Shown one piece after another: positions 1 to 15,100 of a stretch of 64,000 nucleotides of DNA (position 1 is the first letter of the stretch; each line of letters begins with the position of its first letter). The DNA comes from Dirofilaria immitis. Taxonomy: Eukaryota; Nematoda; Chromadorea; Rhabditida; Onchocercidae. The DNA lies in NCBI GenBank assembly GCA_024305405.1, contig JAKNDB010000068.1:882501-946500 (forward strand), read 5' to 3'. Below the pieces are notes generated by a model. The model saw only the letters and a list, made by a program, of their open reading frames with translations. It made no database searches and was not told the DNA's origin. The translations under genes were made by a program, and so were the position numbers.

Positions 1-128
1 TATCATTTTGTTATTTATAACACTTATCATCTAATAAAACAAGGAAGAAGCAGAAACGAAAGCATAATTTAACCTTTTATCTTTTTTTTTTTTGTCTCGA
101 ATGCTTTCAATGACAACCTGTTATCGTC

Positions 129-3100
129 ATGCTAATAAATCTTTTCATTATCGTGATATTGAATACATTCAATGATCGTGATATCATTGTTGTTGCTCGA
201 CGTCTTCCGGATATTTATTGGAATAGCACAAATGAAATGTAAGTTTCTTTTTCATTTCAAAAATATTATTAAAAATTAGAAGATATGTTTTATCAATTAA
301 TAAAAATTTATCTCGCCGTTCTTTGATTTTCGTTTCATTTTAACATTTTAACAATTAATTAAACTTATCACTTCTTCATTTTAATTTTCGATTCATTTTA
401 ACGCTGATAATTTTTGATATTATTTTAAAGTTCGGATTGATCGCTGATAATTTCCGATTTATTTTAAAGTTCGAATTAATCACTGAAAATATTTTTTTTT
501 AAACTTTTGTTCATTTCAACAACATTTAGTATTAATCTAAGCTAAAAAAATCAATCTTATAAATATTTCAATTTCCGGTCTATCCGGAATATATACCGGA
601 ATATATGGTATCAGATATAGTATCCATTTAAGAGTTTTAAATTTTCTATTTAAAAAAGTTATATATTTATCCAATGTTTTTTCATCTGTTTGTTTATAGA
701 TTTATTTGTTATCAATCGATGTATCAATCATGTTTATTAACCTCTCAAAAACGATTAGTGTAGAAAATTGATGCTTTACTACGAATCTTTTAATTACACT
801 TAAGTTAAGCAAACAGTAAGGAAATTATTATAATATGATGACCTTCGACCTCCTACCTATCTATCTAATTCCTATATTTGAGTACCACCTGGATATTCCA
901 AATGATATGGAAGCAAAAGGGCGAATGAAAAATATGGTATACTTCTCAAATTTCGGCACCACACATGCGATCATTTGTTTTTTCTTTTTTTTAATTATAG
1001 TTTTTTTTTTTTGCTAAATTAGTTGGAACTGATAATTATAGCTATATATCAATTTATCTCTTATCAAAATTATTTCTTTTAAAATTTATAATTAGTCCAA
1101 AATTAGCCAACTTAGTTATTTCTATTCCTATAAAAATTAATCCTAAAATGTGTCCTAAAATTAATCCTAAAATATAATTAAGTCCAAAAATATTAGCTAA
1201 GCATTTAATAAATAAAAGTTAAGTTTTTTTTTTTTTAAATTGAATTATTTAAGTTAAACAAATGAAAGATATTTTTGTATTTATACAATTGGTTGGCTAT
1301 TCTTTTTCACATTTTCCTTACTAAAAATTTATTCCTAAAATATAATTAAGCCTTAAATTAATACTAAATAAAATATATGAAATCAAATTTCTTAAATTAA
1401 ATAAATAAAAGATTTGTATATAAAAATTGTATTTCCAATTAAATGATTTTTAATAGGAAGAAAAAAGTTAAAATGATAAAAGTTGTTGTCGAATTATTTC
1501 TTCTTCTTCTTCTTCTTCTTCTTCTTCGTCTTCTTCTTTTTTAGAAGAAGAAAATTAATTGATCTTAAATTAATTTGCTCGTTTTTTTTCCATTTCATGA
1601 TTACCTGTAGCAGAAAAAAAAAAGGAAAGAAAGAAAAAAAGCAATAATTGGAATGCTAATTAAAATTTAATTAATGGCTAAATTATTTTTGAATTTCGAA
1701 GATTGATTTTATTAGCCAAAGAATAATTTATTGAATAATTTTTAAAATTTAATTTATTGCTAATTTATTGAAATAATTTTATACATCCAGATCGAATATA
1801 GTTTTCTTTTTCTCTTTAAAAATTTCTTCCTAAAATATAATTAAGCCTTAAATTAATACTTAATAAAACATATGAAAATTATTTAATAAAAAATTGGAAA
1901 TTAGTACGAATGAACTATTTCATTTTTATTTTTACATTAGAAAGAAAAAAAGTTAAAAATTCAAATTTCCATTTTCTCAACTGATTTCATTTGTATTAAT
2001 TTTGATAATCATAATAGAAAACGATCAGGAGGATGATTTATTACAAATTATCATTGTTATAATTGTTGTTGGAAATTTGTAGATGAAATTCTAATTAAAA
2101 AAAAAAGTGGAAAATAGGAGGAACTTTGATTACCTTTAGTAATTTTAATTTTAAAAATGGAAAGCTCCATGTATTTTATCCTTATATACTTCAAATATTT
2201 TACCTTCATGTACTCCAGGTATTTTACCTTCATGTACTCCAGGTATTTTATCGCCATGTAAACTATATGATAATTTTAGTGGGAAAAGTTAAGAGACTAC
2301 TTCTGAAGATAAATAATTTCAGATGACAAACTATTTCTGTTTTCTTTATTTCTTCATCTTTGATATTCGTCTTTAAATTCTATTTATATAATTCATTTCC
2401 AATATTTTAATAAAGTTTTTGAATTCATTTCAAGTCTTTAAATAAATATATACATATTGTATATTATTAATATATTTTACTTTTATATTTCTAATCCTCT
2501 AATATTTACTACTTTCAATGCTTACATATTCGTTTAATAAATAAAATTGGATTACTGAATAATCTAAATACATGGATAATTGATTTAAGGGTTTATAATT
2601 AGCCAAGCTTGATGAATTCATATTGTTGGAAGTTAATGCAAGTTGAAAATTTGATTTATTATTTTTATCATCGAATTGATAATATTTGAAATAATTTGAA
2701 ATTAAAATTTCAAAATTCTAATCAATCTTTTATTTCATTTAAAACGCGGCAGATGGCTAATTTCCATTATTATTTGTTTTTCATTTTTCTTTTCTTTTTT
2801 TTCTTTCTAAATTTTGATTTTTAATTTAAATATATTTTTATTAAATTTTTTTTTTTAAAACACAAATTTATTCCTTTAAACAAAATTCATTTGCAATTTC
2901 AACAAATAATTCTTTTAGATAATTCTTTTAGATATTAGAATAAATGATAAAAAAAACAATGGAATGAAAGATTAGATTGTTTATTTATTTACTTATTTCT
3001 TTTTTTTTAACAAAAAATTATTTGTTTATTTTATATATCAACAAAATTATACAATCAATCGTCAATTGCATAAGTCTTTTGTTTATTTGTTTGTTTGTTT

Positions 3101-6100
3101 GTTTTTCGTTCCTTTTTTTTGTTTCGCTCTTTTTAATTTTCATTCAAACTTTTTTTTTTTTTTGCAAGAAAAAGGAAAAAGTTTTTTGCTTTCAAAAAAT
3201 AATTCCCTTAGAAATTTTTTTTTTTTTTTTTACATTAAAATAAATATCACAATTGATTGAATTATTTGGCCATCGTTTTGTTGTTTACAAAAGAATATTT
3301 TCAAAATTGGAATTGAAAATGATAAATTTGTAACCATATGTTAACCGTATGCTTTCATTTTATATTTACAATTCCATAAAAATCTATTCATTTCTAACTT
3401 CCTTTTGATATATGTATGGAAAAATTTTGCATAAAACTATTTCCATTCATATTCATTAATCATTGAATGAAATATTAAGTTAGTTAGCTGAATCGAGATA
3501 TTCCAGTTTATTCTCGAGAATAATATAATCAAATTTTAAATCATTATTAGAAAATGTGAATTGAAATTTAGTTACAACAGGGAAAGTTGTCAATTTTAAT
3601 TAGTTAATAGCTATTTCTTTTTCCATTTCTCTTCTCTCTCTCTCTCTCTCTTTATCTTTTCTCTCTCTTTTATTTTTCTCATTCTCATTCAAAGAAAAAG
3701 TTTTAAATTGGAAATATTCTCGATTTATTGCATAAATAAGTATTTTTCGTAATTTGAAAAATATATCCCATATTTTTTTCCCGAGATATTCCAGTTTATA
3801 ATGCGAGAAAGTTTTAAGTTTAAAAGAGTAATTAAATATTATTAAGCATTTCATTTTCAACCTTTTCTCTTTTCTTTCATTTTATCTTTTAAAAATTATA
3901 TGCAACAATTTAGTAGTTTTTCTATTAGTTCCATTTTAATTTATTTCGAGAAAGAAAAAAGGATGAAGAAATATGCTTAATTCGAGAAAACTCGAGAAAA
4001 AAAAGCGGAAAAAAATATTGCCATAATTTGATGAATATTTCGAACAAATTTGTAAGAAAGAAAGAAAAAAATCTCTTTTTTCAATTAATAAAAAGAGTTT
4101 AAGTTTTGAATTTTTTATTTCGAATTTTGTTTTAAGAATTAATTAACTTAATTAGTTAATTTAAATTAAATCGAATTACCTCTGCCTAATAATAACTGAT
4201 ATTTGGAATTAATTTTGAAAAAGCAAAAAATCATTTTCATAATTAATAAGAAAAATTTAATTTTTTTAATTCATATTCCAGTACTTCGATTTTAGTTCGA
4301 ATTAAGAAATTTTTTTTTTTTTATTCTCGAAATGCATCAATCATCATCCTTACTATATAATTTCTCATTGAATAATTAAAAATTAATTGAATTAAACTCT
4401 CATCAAATAGTCAAAAATCAGATGGAAATATTTCGAGATTAAATTTGTTGATAAAATAGATAGAATATGAATGAAATGATAAAAATAGTTGTTTTTCCGT
4501 CTTTTTAATTGAAAATAACTTTTTCAAATGATTTTGCTCGAGAGTTTATTCGAGAGAGAAGCTTTACGAATTATTTTCTTTTTTTTTTTTTCTTTTATAA
4601 TTCAATGGTGTAAAGAAAAAGAGAAGACTAAAAATAAAATAAATTAATTGGAAATTTTTTAGATTAATATGAAATTATTTTTTTCATTTCTTCGACATCT
4701 TTTTTTTAAAGCTAAAAAGAAATTAAATGATAATGGCGAGATTATAGGAGTGAAGTAATCGAGCAAATTTATTCTCGAGAAAACAAACAAGGGAAGTATT
4801 GAAATATTAGAGGAAAAGATTGAGAAAAAATTAATTTGCGTAAAATAGATAAAAAAATTTTTTTTCATTTTGAGAATTAAAATTTAGCCAAAAATGCATT
4901 AATTAATATTTAAATAGAAATTAATTTTAATAGAATTAATTTTAATAGAAATTAATTTAAATAGAAATTAATTTTAATATCCAGTGAAATTTAATCGAAA
5001 ATACATCATTTGTTAATGTGATTTGCATAAATTGCAAATAACTACTTATATTATTATTAATTCTACATTAGCTGCTAACCTTTGACCTATTTATTCTGTA
5101 TCTGATAGCTCCGTTCGTTGATTAAAATGAAGAATATTTTTTGCAAAAAAAAAAGAATTCGTTGATTATTCAGAAAAGATTTTTAATTTACTTCTAACTT
5201 AATAAAAAAAAAAAAGAACTATTTTTTTTTAAATGATTCGAATGAAACGAATAATCAAATAACTAGGTCAAAGGTTAAAGCAATTAACACAGAATTGGAA
5301 ATTAAATAGAGACCTCATTAAAACTATTTCTTTCTCGTTCATTAGAAAAAACATTTTTCCTTTCCTAAAAGAGAGATTACATTTGAAATTTCAAGTTTCT
5401 CTTTACTTTTCTCGACTTTTCTCTCTCTCTCTCTTCCTCTCTCTCCTCTATTTCATTTCTTTTCCTACTAACTATCAAATTTGATATGCAAATTTGCTAA
5501 ACCATTGATAAATTCCTGTTTTAGAAGTAATCGTTAGCGTGTAAATAAATATTTTAGCTTTTACTAACTCATCAGCTTTCTTATCTTATAAGAGAATTTA
5601 AATCTTATAAAGAAATTCAAATCTTTCCCTTACTATTATTTCCTATGATAAAATTTATCATTTACAATTGTGAAATCTAAACGTTTAATTAATATTTTGA
5701 TTAGATAATTATAATCAATGAATAATCTTTAAATTAAATTTGTAGAAGGATTAAAGAGTACTTCAGAAGTATCATGAATAGTAATAGTTTAAATAGTATA
5801 CAATTACAATATGCATATTGAATTGAATTGAATGAAAATTAGATGAAATATCTTGGCATTTGAAATTGTATTATTATATTGGGGATGTTAATGAGCAGTA
5901 GTTAGAAATAGATGCTTCCAGATTTCAGAATCTAAAAGTATAAACTTTTGCAGCCCTCATCATTACATTTTATTCTTTAGATGGAATGCATTTATGGGAA
6001 AATTAACTGAATGCATGCTGCATGTATGCATTCCTCATTTTATCCTCAATAATATATGCATTGCAAGAGAATTAGCTGCATGCATGCATGCATGCATGCA

Positions 6101-9100
6101 ATTACAATTGCAATTTCTTAAATTAGACAAGAAGCAGTGCATTTTACAAATCATTGTTTGAAAGGTAAAAATAGATGACAAGCTTGTAGGAGATATATCA
6201 AATTATATGCAGAAAGGCAAATCATTAACTCCTTCTAACTGATGTTGTATTGATGAGGTAAAGGGAAGGCAAAATAATGGAAAGTAGCAAGACATGGCAA
6301 AGAAATGCAAAACAAGACAAGGCCTATTTTGCTTAATCATAGACCATTGGCCATAAACACATAACATACACACTGTCTAATAGGACTACTTGGAAGAAAT
6401 CCAATAAAATTAATAATTTGAATAAGCTCTCAATCTTCTCCATCTTTTATAATAAAATACGAATAAAAATTTTGTTGAAAAGTTAAAAATTAGACATATT
6501 ACTTTTTTTTTTGCGACGAAAAATTTCGCAATTTTCAAAAATTTCGTAATTTCGAGAAAATTTTTTTGCGACAAAAAACTTTAACATAGCAATTTCAAAT
6601 ATATATGTATATGTGCGAATTTTGATAATATGATATTTTATCCAAATCAATCACATTATCTATTTGGGGCAAAATTAAATTTGAAAATTGTTGGAGAGGA
6701 AAAATTTCAACATTTCGAGAAACTTCTCGAATTATGCTCATTTAAAAGAAGAAAGATGTCATAGTTTGACGATATGATATTTTATCCCAATTTATCAAAT
6801 TATTTGGCACTATCGAAATTTGATAAAATAAGAATGAAATTATTAAGAAATTTGAAATTATAGGCATATTGAAAATCCCTTAAAATCAAATTTTCAAATA
6901 TTTCGGGGAATTTTCTCAATTTTGCTCATTTTATATTAGAAATTGATAATGTATGATAACATATTGATAATCCGATATTTCATCTGATCAGTGGTATTAT
7001 CCATTCCATTATTTGATGCAAAATAGGAATCAGGTCATTGAGAAATTCGAGATTATTGACGTTAAAAATGAAAAAGTTCTCGAGAAATTTTCCAGTTTTC
7101 TGCTCATTTGGAAGTGGAAAAAAAAGTAATTTATCGATAATTTAATAACTTATCTGATTATCTGATACTATTAAGACTTGTGCAAAAAAGCCTAATGAAA
7201 AAAAGTCAAGCCTATTTTTTCTCTTTTTCATTTGAAAATTTTGTTTTTTTTTTTAAGACAAATATTTTTGAGCCTAATATATAATAGCATTACATTTATT
7301 TCTCTTTACTAGGCTTATTTAGTGAGAAAAAATATAGGCCTTCTTTTTTTGCTTTTTCTTTTTCTGAGTGCTAAAATAGCAATTGTCTGAAAAATTAGAT
7401 TCTCTCCTTTTTCTTCTACTCATCTTCATATCATATCATCGTAATGATATTAAATTTATTCAATTTTGATAAATTTTTTTATCAAATTTTTTCCCACCCA
7501 AACAATAAGCAATCATTTTTAGTAAGCGTAAAAATTAATTTATATCAAAAATTAATTTTAAATTTTATTTATTAATTCAAAAGAAAATTTTCATTTAAAA
7601 CAAAAAAATCTTTTCTTTCTTTCTCTTTTTTTTTGTTATATGGAAAAGTTACTTTTAATAATATTTTATTAAATTTGTTTGTAAAAAAAAATTTATTATT
7701 TATTCTCAAAATTAAAGCATCACATTAATAAATAAATTTGTAAACAAAAAAATGTATAAATATTATAATAAATATGAGTAATTGATTAATTGATTAGTAA
7801 TTAATTAAATAATTAATTGAATAAATAATTAATTAATTTAGTATAATTTTTCTATTCCAAACTTAAGACATTTTTAAAAATAAAAATGACAAAGAAATTA
7901 TCAATATCATATTGCAACATATTATTATCTTCAAAATAAATAAATAAATTAATTAATTAATCGATTAGCGCAATATACATTACATAAGAACTATTATAGT
8001 TTTTACTATTTCAAAATTAAGATCATTCAAATAATATTGAAAGATTATCATATCATATCACAATATTCCAAAAATCATTTATCATATTTTTTTTCAAACA
8101 ACTTTTCCAGTTTACAACGATATGTCATTCATTCTTTAGCGATGAATAGCTAGCTAATTAATTAGTTAATCAATTGATAATGACATTTTACACGAAATAA
8201 TTATAATTTTAAATTATTTCTAATCTAAGACATTTCAAATAGCACTAAAAAGATTATCATATATCACATTACAATAATATTCCAAAAATCATTTATCATA
8301 TTTTCTTGATAACTTTCAAATAAGTTATACGAATAAAAGCAACTAATGAGAGAAGTGATTATATCTCGAGAAAACATATGTAACGGAAAAAAGTTCCAAA
8401 AAAAAATTATTCAAAATAATAGTTATCATTTAAAGATTTATGTATATATAAATAAATAAATAAATAATCAGAATAAATATTTCAAAAAGTTTTTATGCAA
8501 ATTTTTATCAATCATTTGATTGATGAAAAAATAAATTTGAAATAAATCTGACCTTTTGACCTTTTCTTGTTTTTATCAACTATTTGCCGCGATAAAAACA
8601 TCAATCTTGATTTAATTAATTCAAATTATTTTAGAATTTATTAGATTTGATTAGTATTATTTAAATCTAAATATTTGATATTTAAATTTTATTTTAATTA
8701 TAAATTACTACTCTATTAACAATCATCTATTATAAATGAATTTATTGATTTATATTTTAGTAAAATATTAAAAAATGATAAATAATTCAATGGAATTTAA
8801 TTTTTGATAATAAGATAAAAGATAAAGTTTGGCATGAAAATTGATCATGTTAAGGATATATAGATTATAATCAGTAAAATGAAAGAATGATATGACAAGT
8901 TCTCTTATCTATTTGACAAAAGAAGTTTTACTCGAAATCCTCACCTCGTTAATATTACTGTAACGGAATGATTTATTAGCTCGGACATCATGCTGTGATC
9001 ATTCTTTCATCTTACTCAATCAAGGTTATCATCGAAGAATTTATCATTTCAAAACTAGCAACAGAAGTTAATTTTCAATATTTAACATTTTCATCATATT

Positions 9101-12100
9101 TTCGTAAGCAATTTTCGTAACTATTCGCAAAATGATGATACAGCGATATCGCTTAATAGATATCGTTGACTTAATTAATATGGCAAAATATTGTGTCGCA
9201 AATGTTTGATTAAATGAGACGATCAAATAATTGGATATTTAAAAAGCCTTAAATATATATTATTTTGATATTATATTTATCCCTTTTCGTTTTAATAGAT
9301 TGAATTAATTGGAATTAAAAATGTTTCATCGCAAGGAATTGAATAAATTAATTAATCAAAAATGAATATTAGTATTTAAATAAATAAATATACAAATATA
9401 TATATATACATTTATATTATTTTTGGTATTATATTTTTTAAGCGTAAAAGAAATGAAAGATTGAAAATTTAAAATTTAGAAAAATTAAAATTTTTTAAAT
9501 AATACATAAATTTGATATATTTCAAAATTTTCATATAAAAAATTTGGCTCAAAATGTTGAGACCAAATTTTTATTAAAATGTGTTACAATTTGTGAAAAT
9601 GTTAAAATATGTTACAATATGTTTACCGTTCAAAAAATTTTCTAAAATGATTAGGCTAGGTAAATATGTAAAATTTTATTATCACTTTTAGACAAGTTAA
9701 TTTTAAAAATTTTATCACCATGTAAAAATTTTGTCATCACTTTCAGATAAGTTAAAATTTTATCATCACTTTCAGACAAGTTAATTTTAAAAATTTTATC
9801 ATCAATTTTAGGTGAGCTAATTTTAAGGATAATTTCAATTTTAATCTTTCCATAAAAATTTTCAAATTAATTTACTAGCAATAAAATGAAGGTTAAAAAT
9901 GGCATTTATCTGATATTCAACTAATTATGCTCATTTTAGTGGCCAAAAAAAAAAACTTTTCATAATAGTGGGCCATAAATTTTCAAATATAATAAAATAG
10001 AATTTAAAAAAAAAAAAAGTTTCTCTCATATTTTGGTCTCGAAAAGAAAGAAAAAAATTTTTTCTTTTTTTTTTTAAAATAGAATTAAATTAAAAATTTT
10101 AAATGAATTATTATATTATTCTTTTAGTAATTCATTTTTTTCTATCCAAAATTATTTTTGCCAATAAAATTTAATTTTTTCCCATAGCAATTATATAATT
10201 TGATGTATTAGGGAAAAAAATAATAATAATAATAATAATAATAATTGATTGAAATATTTCATTTAATCAAATGACCTTCACTTTTTCTACTTTTTTTTTT
10301 TTTTTGGGGGAGAATGGAGGGGGAAGAGAAGGGAAGGAGAGGAATTGAAAAAATAATTGGTTATTTTAAAAATAATTATGTATTTTATTGAGTTAATGAT
10401 TGACAATGATAATTTGTGATATACTAACAATTACGATATTAACGATTATAATCATGATATTATTATTGTTAAATAACATTATTCAATAATATTATTAAAT
10501 AATAATAATACTAACATAATGATAATTTATCGTAATGATAATTAGAATAATAGCGATTATGATGAAGATAATTCGAATAAATAATATTATTGATATGATA
10601 ATTCAATTATTGTTAATAATAGTAATAATAATAACTGATAGCAAAATTTCACAAATATCATATTCGTTTAAATTTCATTTTTACAAAAATAATTTTTATA
10701 CGGTAAAAAATAAAATAGGATAGGATGGGATGAACGAGAAAGAATAATATATTGTTTGTTGGCATATGTTAATTACCATTTGGTAATACTATCAATCATT
10801 TCTCTTTTTTTTTTTTTTTTTTTTTGTTATGGTTCATTAATTTCCGGTTCCAATATTTTATTTTAAATATGTTTATTTTTTTTTTGTTTAAGAAATAAGA
10901 ATTTTGTATGACAAATTATTTTATGCAAATATTATTCGTTTGTTTGTCTTTTTTTGATATGAAAAAAAATTTACAAAATGATTAATTTGATAAATGATTA
11001 ATTTGATAATTGATAATTATGCGAATAATATAATTAAATTTATCATATTGAAAAATTTAATTATTTTTAGTTTTTATTCTTTCATTTTTCCTTTTCAATT
11101 TCATTTAATTTTCCCAATTATTTTTAATTTAATTTTTAAATATTTTTTTCTTAGCTTTACATAATTGTTTAATTGATTAAATGGATTTTAATCAGGTTAT
11201 CGATTGTTAAATTTTACTGATAATAGCCTATTCAATGGTTTATTGATTTTAATTATATAAATAAAAAGAATTTAATAATCGATAACCTAATTAAAATTCG
11301 TTCTAGCAAAATTACGACAGATATATATTTATAAAATATTTACTAATTAATAGATTTGAATTAGGTCATAGGTCATGAAGTTTTGATAACATTATATTAA
11401 TGTGTAATGTATATTATTCGTCTTTTTTTTCTCTTGTTTATTCATACAAATCTATCTATTGGTCTAATAAATTCAGGTATATTTACCTTTCTCGTCTGTA
11501 CCTATTGATAATTATATGGTCAATTATACATACATATATGTATGTATGTATATACATATTGATGATGATATGATGTTGCCGAATCTCTTCTATCAACATT
11601 ACTAATCATCATCAAGAGCAATTATCACCTTCTTTCTAAAGTTCGATCAATTAAAACAATTATTAACTAAAAAATCAATTATATCCAAGATATTAAGAAC
11701 CTAATAATTATCACGTATAATTATCATCATATGATATTAATTAAGTATTTTAACAAACCACGTAATTATTGCCGATATCTTTTTTGCATATAAGTAAGCT
11801 AAATAAATGTTAAAAAGCAGGAAAAAAATATAAAATTTGAAGTATATATTTATTGATTTATTTGATAAAAATTTCCCGGCAAATTCCCGATAGTTCTCGT
11901 TCTTTTTCCATTTGAATTTCGTTTCATAATTTTTCAAATTATTTCATTTACATAGAAGACCATAACAATATCGGTGCTTCTTTTTACATCCTTTCTCTCC
12001 GCCCTTCAAATGTTATTTATCATCTTTCACAATCTATTCTCGATGTCGAGAATGTCATGAACAGTTCATTGCACACAAATATACGCATATATATATGTAT

Positions 12101-15100
12101 ATAGACTTTGATGATATACCAATAAGCCATATGTAATTCATCATCATCAAAAATCTTTCACCGAAATGACGGGGAAAGGAAGAAAGAATTGATATGGAAA
12201 AGGTTGAAGGGTAAAGGGTCAAATTCTTACTGATAAACAATTTTATCGAGAACTTGGCAATATGTTTATTAATGAAAATAGCCTGAAATAATATGAAATG
12301 AAATAACTCGAAATAAATTAATTAATTTTAAAATACTTTTAAAAGTTGTCTATTACTAAAAGTTTCATATTTTCGATTTGAATTAGTATGGAAATTAAAT
12401 TTTTATTTATTTTAGTATTTGATATAATGAAATTTTTAGAATTTCGATTTCTGATATTACAAAAATTCGATATTTCAGTTATTCAATATTCAATATAATT
12501 ATCAGCAATTCATTTCATTTCATATTATCTTTTCGTTGAATATTTATTGATAGTAGAAATTTTCTTATCATAGACGTTGAGGATAAAATGTCAAATTTTT
12601 ATTGATAAATGCGTGTTTAAGTTACATATCTTAGAAAAGTGATAAAATCTTAGATATGAATAATAACTAAGAATGATAAGCCACACATATGTATATATAA
12701 AAAATAAACGTATCATGATAATTTTAAGTCATAAACTTCTTCAAATTTCAATCAACCATGTGTGTAATCTTATAAATTCATTTCTTAATTAGATCGAATA
12801 AAAATAGGAAATGATAAATTTACAAATGCATGCAAAAAAACAAAAGTCATATTACGATGATTTCATGATGTCAAAATTATAAGCTTAAATTTTGATCAAC
12901 TTTGTTCAATTTCTTTATCAGTAAAATTTCTTTATCAGTAAGTTAAATAATAAAAAAATTTCATTCTCTTCGATACATTATTATCTTTATTTATTTATTT
13001 GTTTACTTTTTGCTTATTTATTTGTTTACTTCTATATTTGTCCAATTTTTAAAATGCTTTTAACTAAAATTAAAGAAATCTTAGAGTTTTATCCGTTCTT
13101 TTTTTTTTTTTTTAAAATGATTTATGAAATATTTCAAAAATCGTCGATCAATTGTTTGCTAAATGAATCATTGTGAATTGTCAATATGAAGAATAAATAT
13201 AACAGAATAAATTGATGTAGTTTTAGTAAGTTAGCTTGTCGTTGTTGTAAAAATCATTTTCAAAATTTAATTGATGAGTTCTATTTGTGAAGGAAATTAG
13301 GAATTACGATAAGAACTAAGAAGCGGTTTAACAATTCTTCCTTGTAACATTTCATCTTTTATTGTTCAAATGTTGTAACAACTGTTGTCGTTCTTTTGAC
13401 ATTAAACATTTAAAATTGAATGTTAAAATGGGTTTGATGTTGTTGAGGGAAGAGTTAAAGTGAGAATTGAGATAGTAAAAAGTGATAAGAATTGATATAG
13501 TAGAAAATGATAAAATTCATAATTTAACTAAACTAATTAATCCAAAATAATATCAAAATTCATTTGATGCATTTATTTACTATAAATGCATCAAATTTCA
13601 ACATTCTTCTCAACATGAATTTATATGAAAAAAAAAAAATATATTTCCGTTTTTTTTTTTTTTTTTAACAAAATCGATCGTTTCGTTTTTTTTTTTTCAT
13701 TTTTGAAATGTCAAAATTTATTTTAACACTTGCTAATTTACACAAAATTTAGGAAAAAAAAAAGAAAAACTCTAAAAATATACATACTACTAAAAATGTA
13801 AAATAAAAACAAAAATATTTTTAATCCAAAAAGAAAAAAAGAAATCAAAAAATAAAAAAAAAGCTAAAAGAATTAAAGAAAAAGAAAGAAAGCAAAAAAA
13901 TAGAATATGAAAAGATTAATAAAAATTAGTAAAAATATATATATTTATTACAAAAATGATAAATTGATAAAAAGTTATTTGAAATGATAAATTGATAAAA
14001 GTTATTTGAAATGATAAATTGATAAAAAGTTGTTTGAAATGATAAATTGATAAAAAGTTATTTGAAATGATAAGTTGATAAAAAGTTGTTTGAAATTAAC
14101 AAAAATGCATTATAAAAATTAATTTAAAAAAAAAAAACAAACATCGAGAAAGTATTAGAGAAACAAAAAAAAAAGTGATAAAAATAAAATTTTGATATTT
14201 TCAGATTTGATATAAGTAATACCGATCACGTTATGTCCGTAAAATTACTCGATCGTGTCACTATTATTTGTCCACAACCAACAACTATCAATTCACGATT
14301 ATCTTATGAATATACAAAATTATATGCTGTAAGTTTATGCATATTTTATTCTATGCATTCTAAATTAATTAATTATTGGAAAAATTTTAAAATTCGAAAT
14401 GATAATAAAAGCAAAAAGAAAAAAATAAAAATTTATTTTTATTAAAAATTTAATTTAAAAAAAATTTTTAATAAAAATACTTAAATTAAAATAATTTTTA
14501 GTAATTTAAATTTTATAAAAAATTTTTTTGTAATAATATAATATTAATTGATAGTAAATATATGCCGAAAATTTTAGCTAATAAAATTAAGCAATCCTTT
14601 CTTTTAGTAATTAAATTTATTTTATTAAAATTTTAAATTAAATTTTTCTTTTTTTTTTTAAAAAAGAAATTTTAAATTGACAAAATTGAAAAATTTTTTT
14701 CCCAAATGTAAATAACATTTTGTTTTTTTTTTTTTATTTTGTTCATCGAAAAGTAATAAAAAAAAATGTTCTGTTCGGCCATTTCTTCGTTGTTAAATAA
14801 ATTTTCCTCAGCTAAGCTCATTGAACTTTTTAACGAAATTCATTTTATTTGTTTAGAAATTAACGAATACATTTTTTTGTTTTTTGAAGAAAAGAAAATC
14901 GCAAATTTTTCTTTCGTCGCTTATTTGATCGATCGTAATTATATTTAAAAAAAGTTTTTAGGAGAGAAAAAAGCAATTTAAGCTTTGATTATAATTTGCA
15001 AAAAAAAGAGACAAGCTATAATAGGCTAATTTTTTTATTTTTTAATTTCAATTGATTTTCTAATTTTTTGTTTATGTTTTTACGTTAGCCAAGTCTATCC

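Larger units (their letters stand above)
239..14204 (+). other. Very long first intron of the ephrin gene
   Basis: About 14 kb between a GTAAGT donor (239) and a TATTTTCAG acceptor (14204). I see no convincing exon in it. It is dominated by A/T homopolymers and simple repeats: a TTC run (about 1498-1537), a three-fold 23-bp repeat (about 2168-2258), a GCAT run (about 6077-6100), repeated GACAAGTTAATTTT motifs (about 9655-9830) and an AAT run (about 10221-10245). A patch of more complex sequence lies at 839-985 and another near 8930-9060. Confidence 0.8.

Noticed and set aside
2977..3260. Overlapping plus-strand ORFs rich in F, L and K
   Set aside because: They are translations of T and A homopolymers and TTTG repeats inside the ephrin intron.
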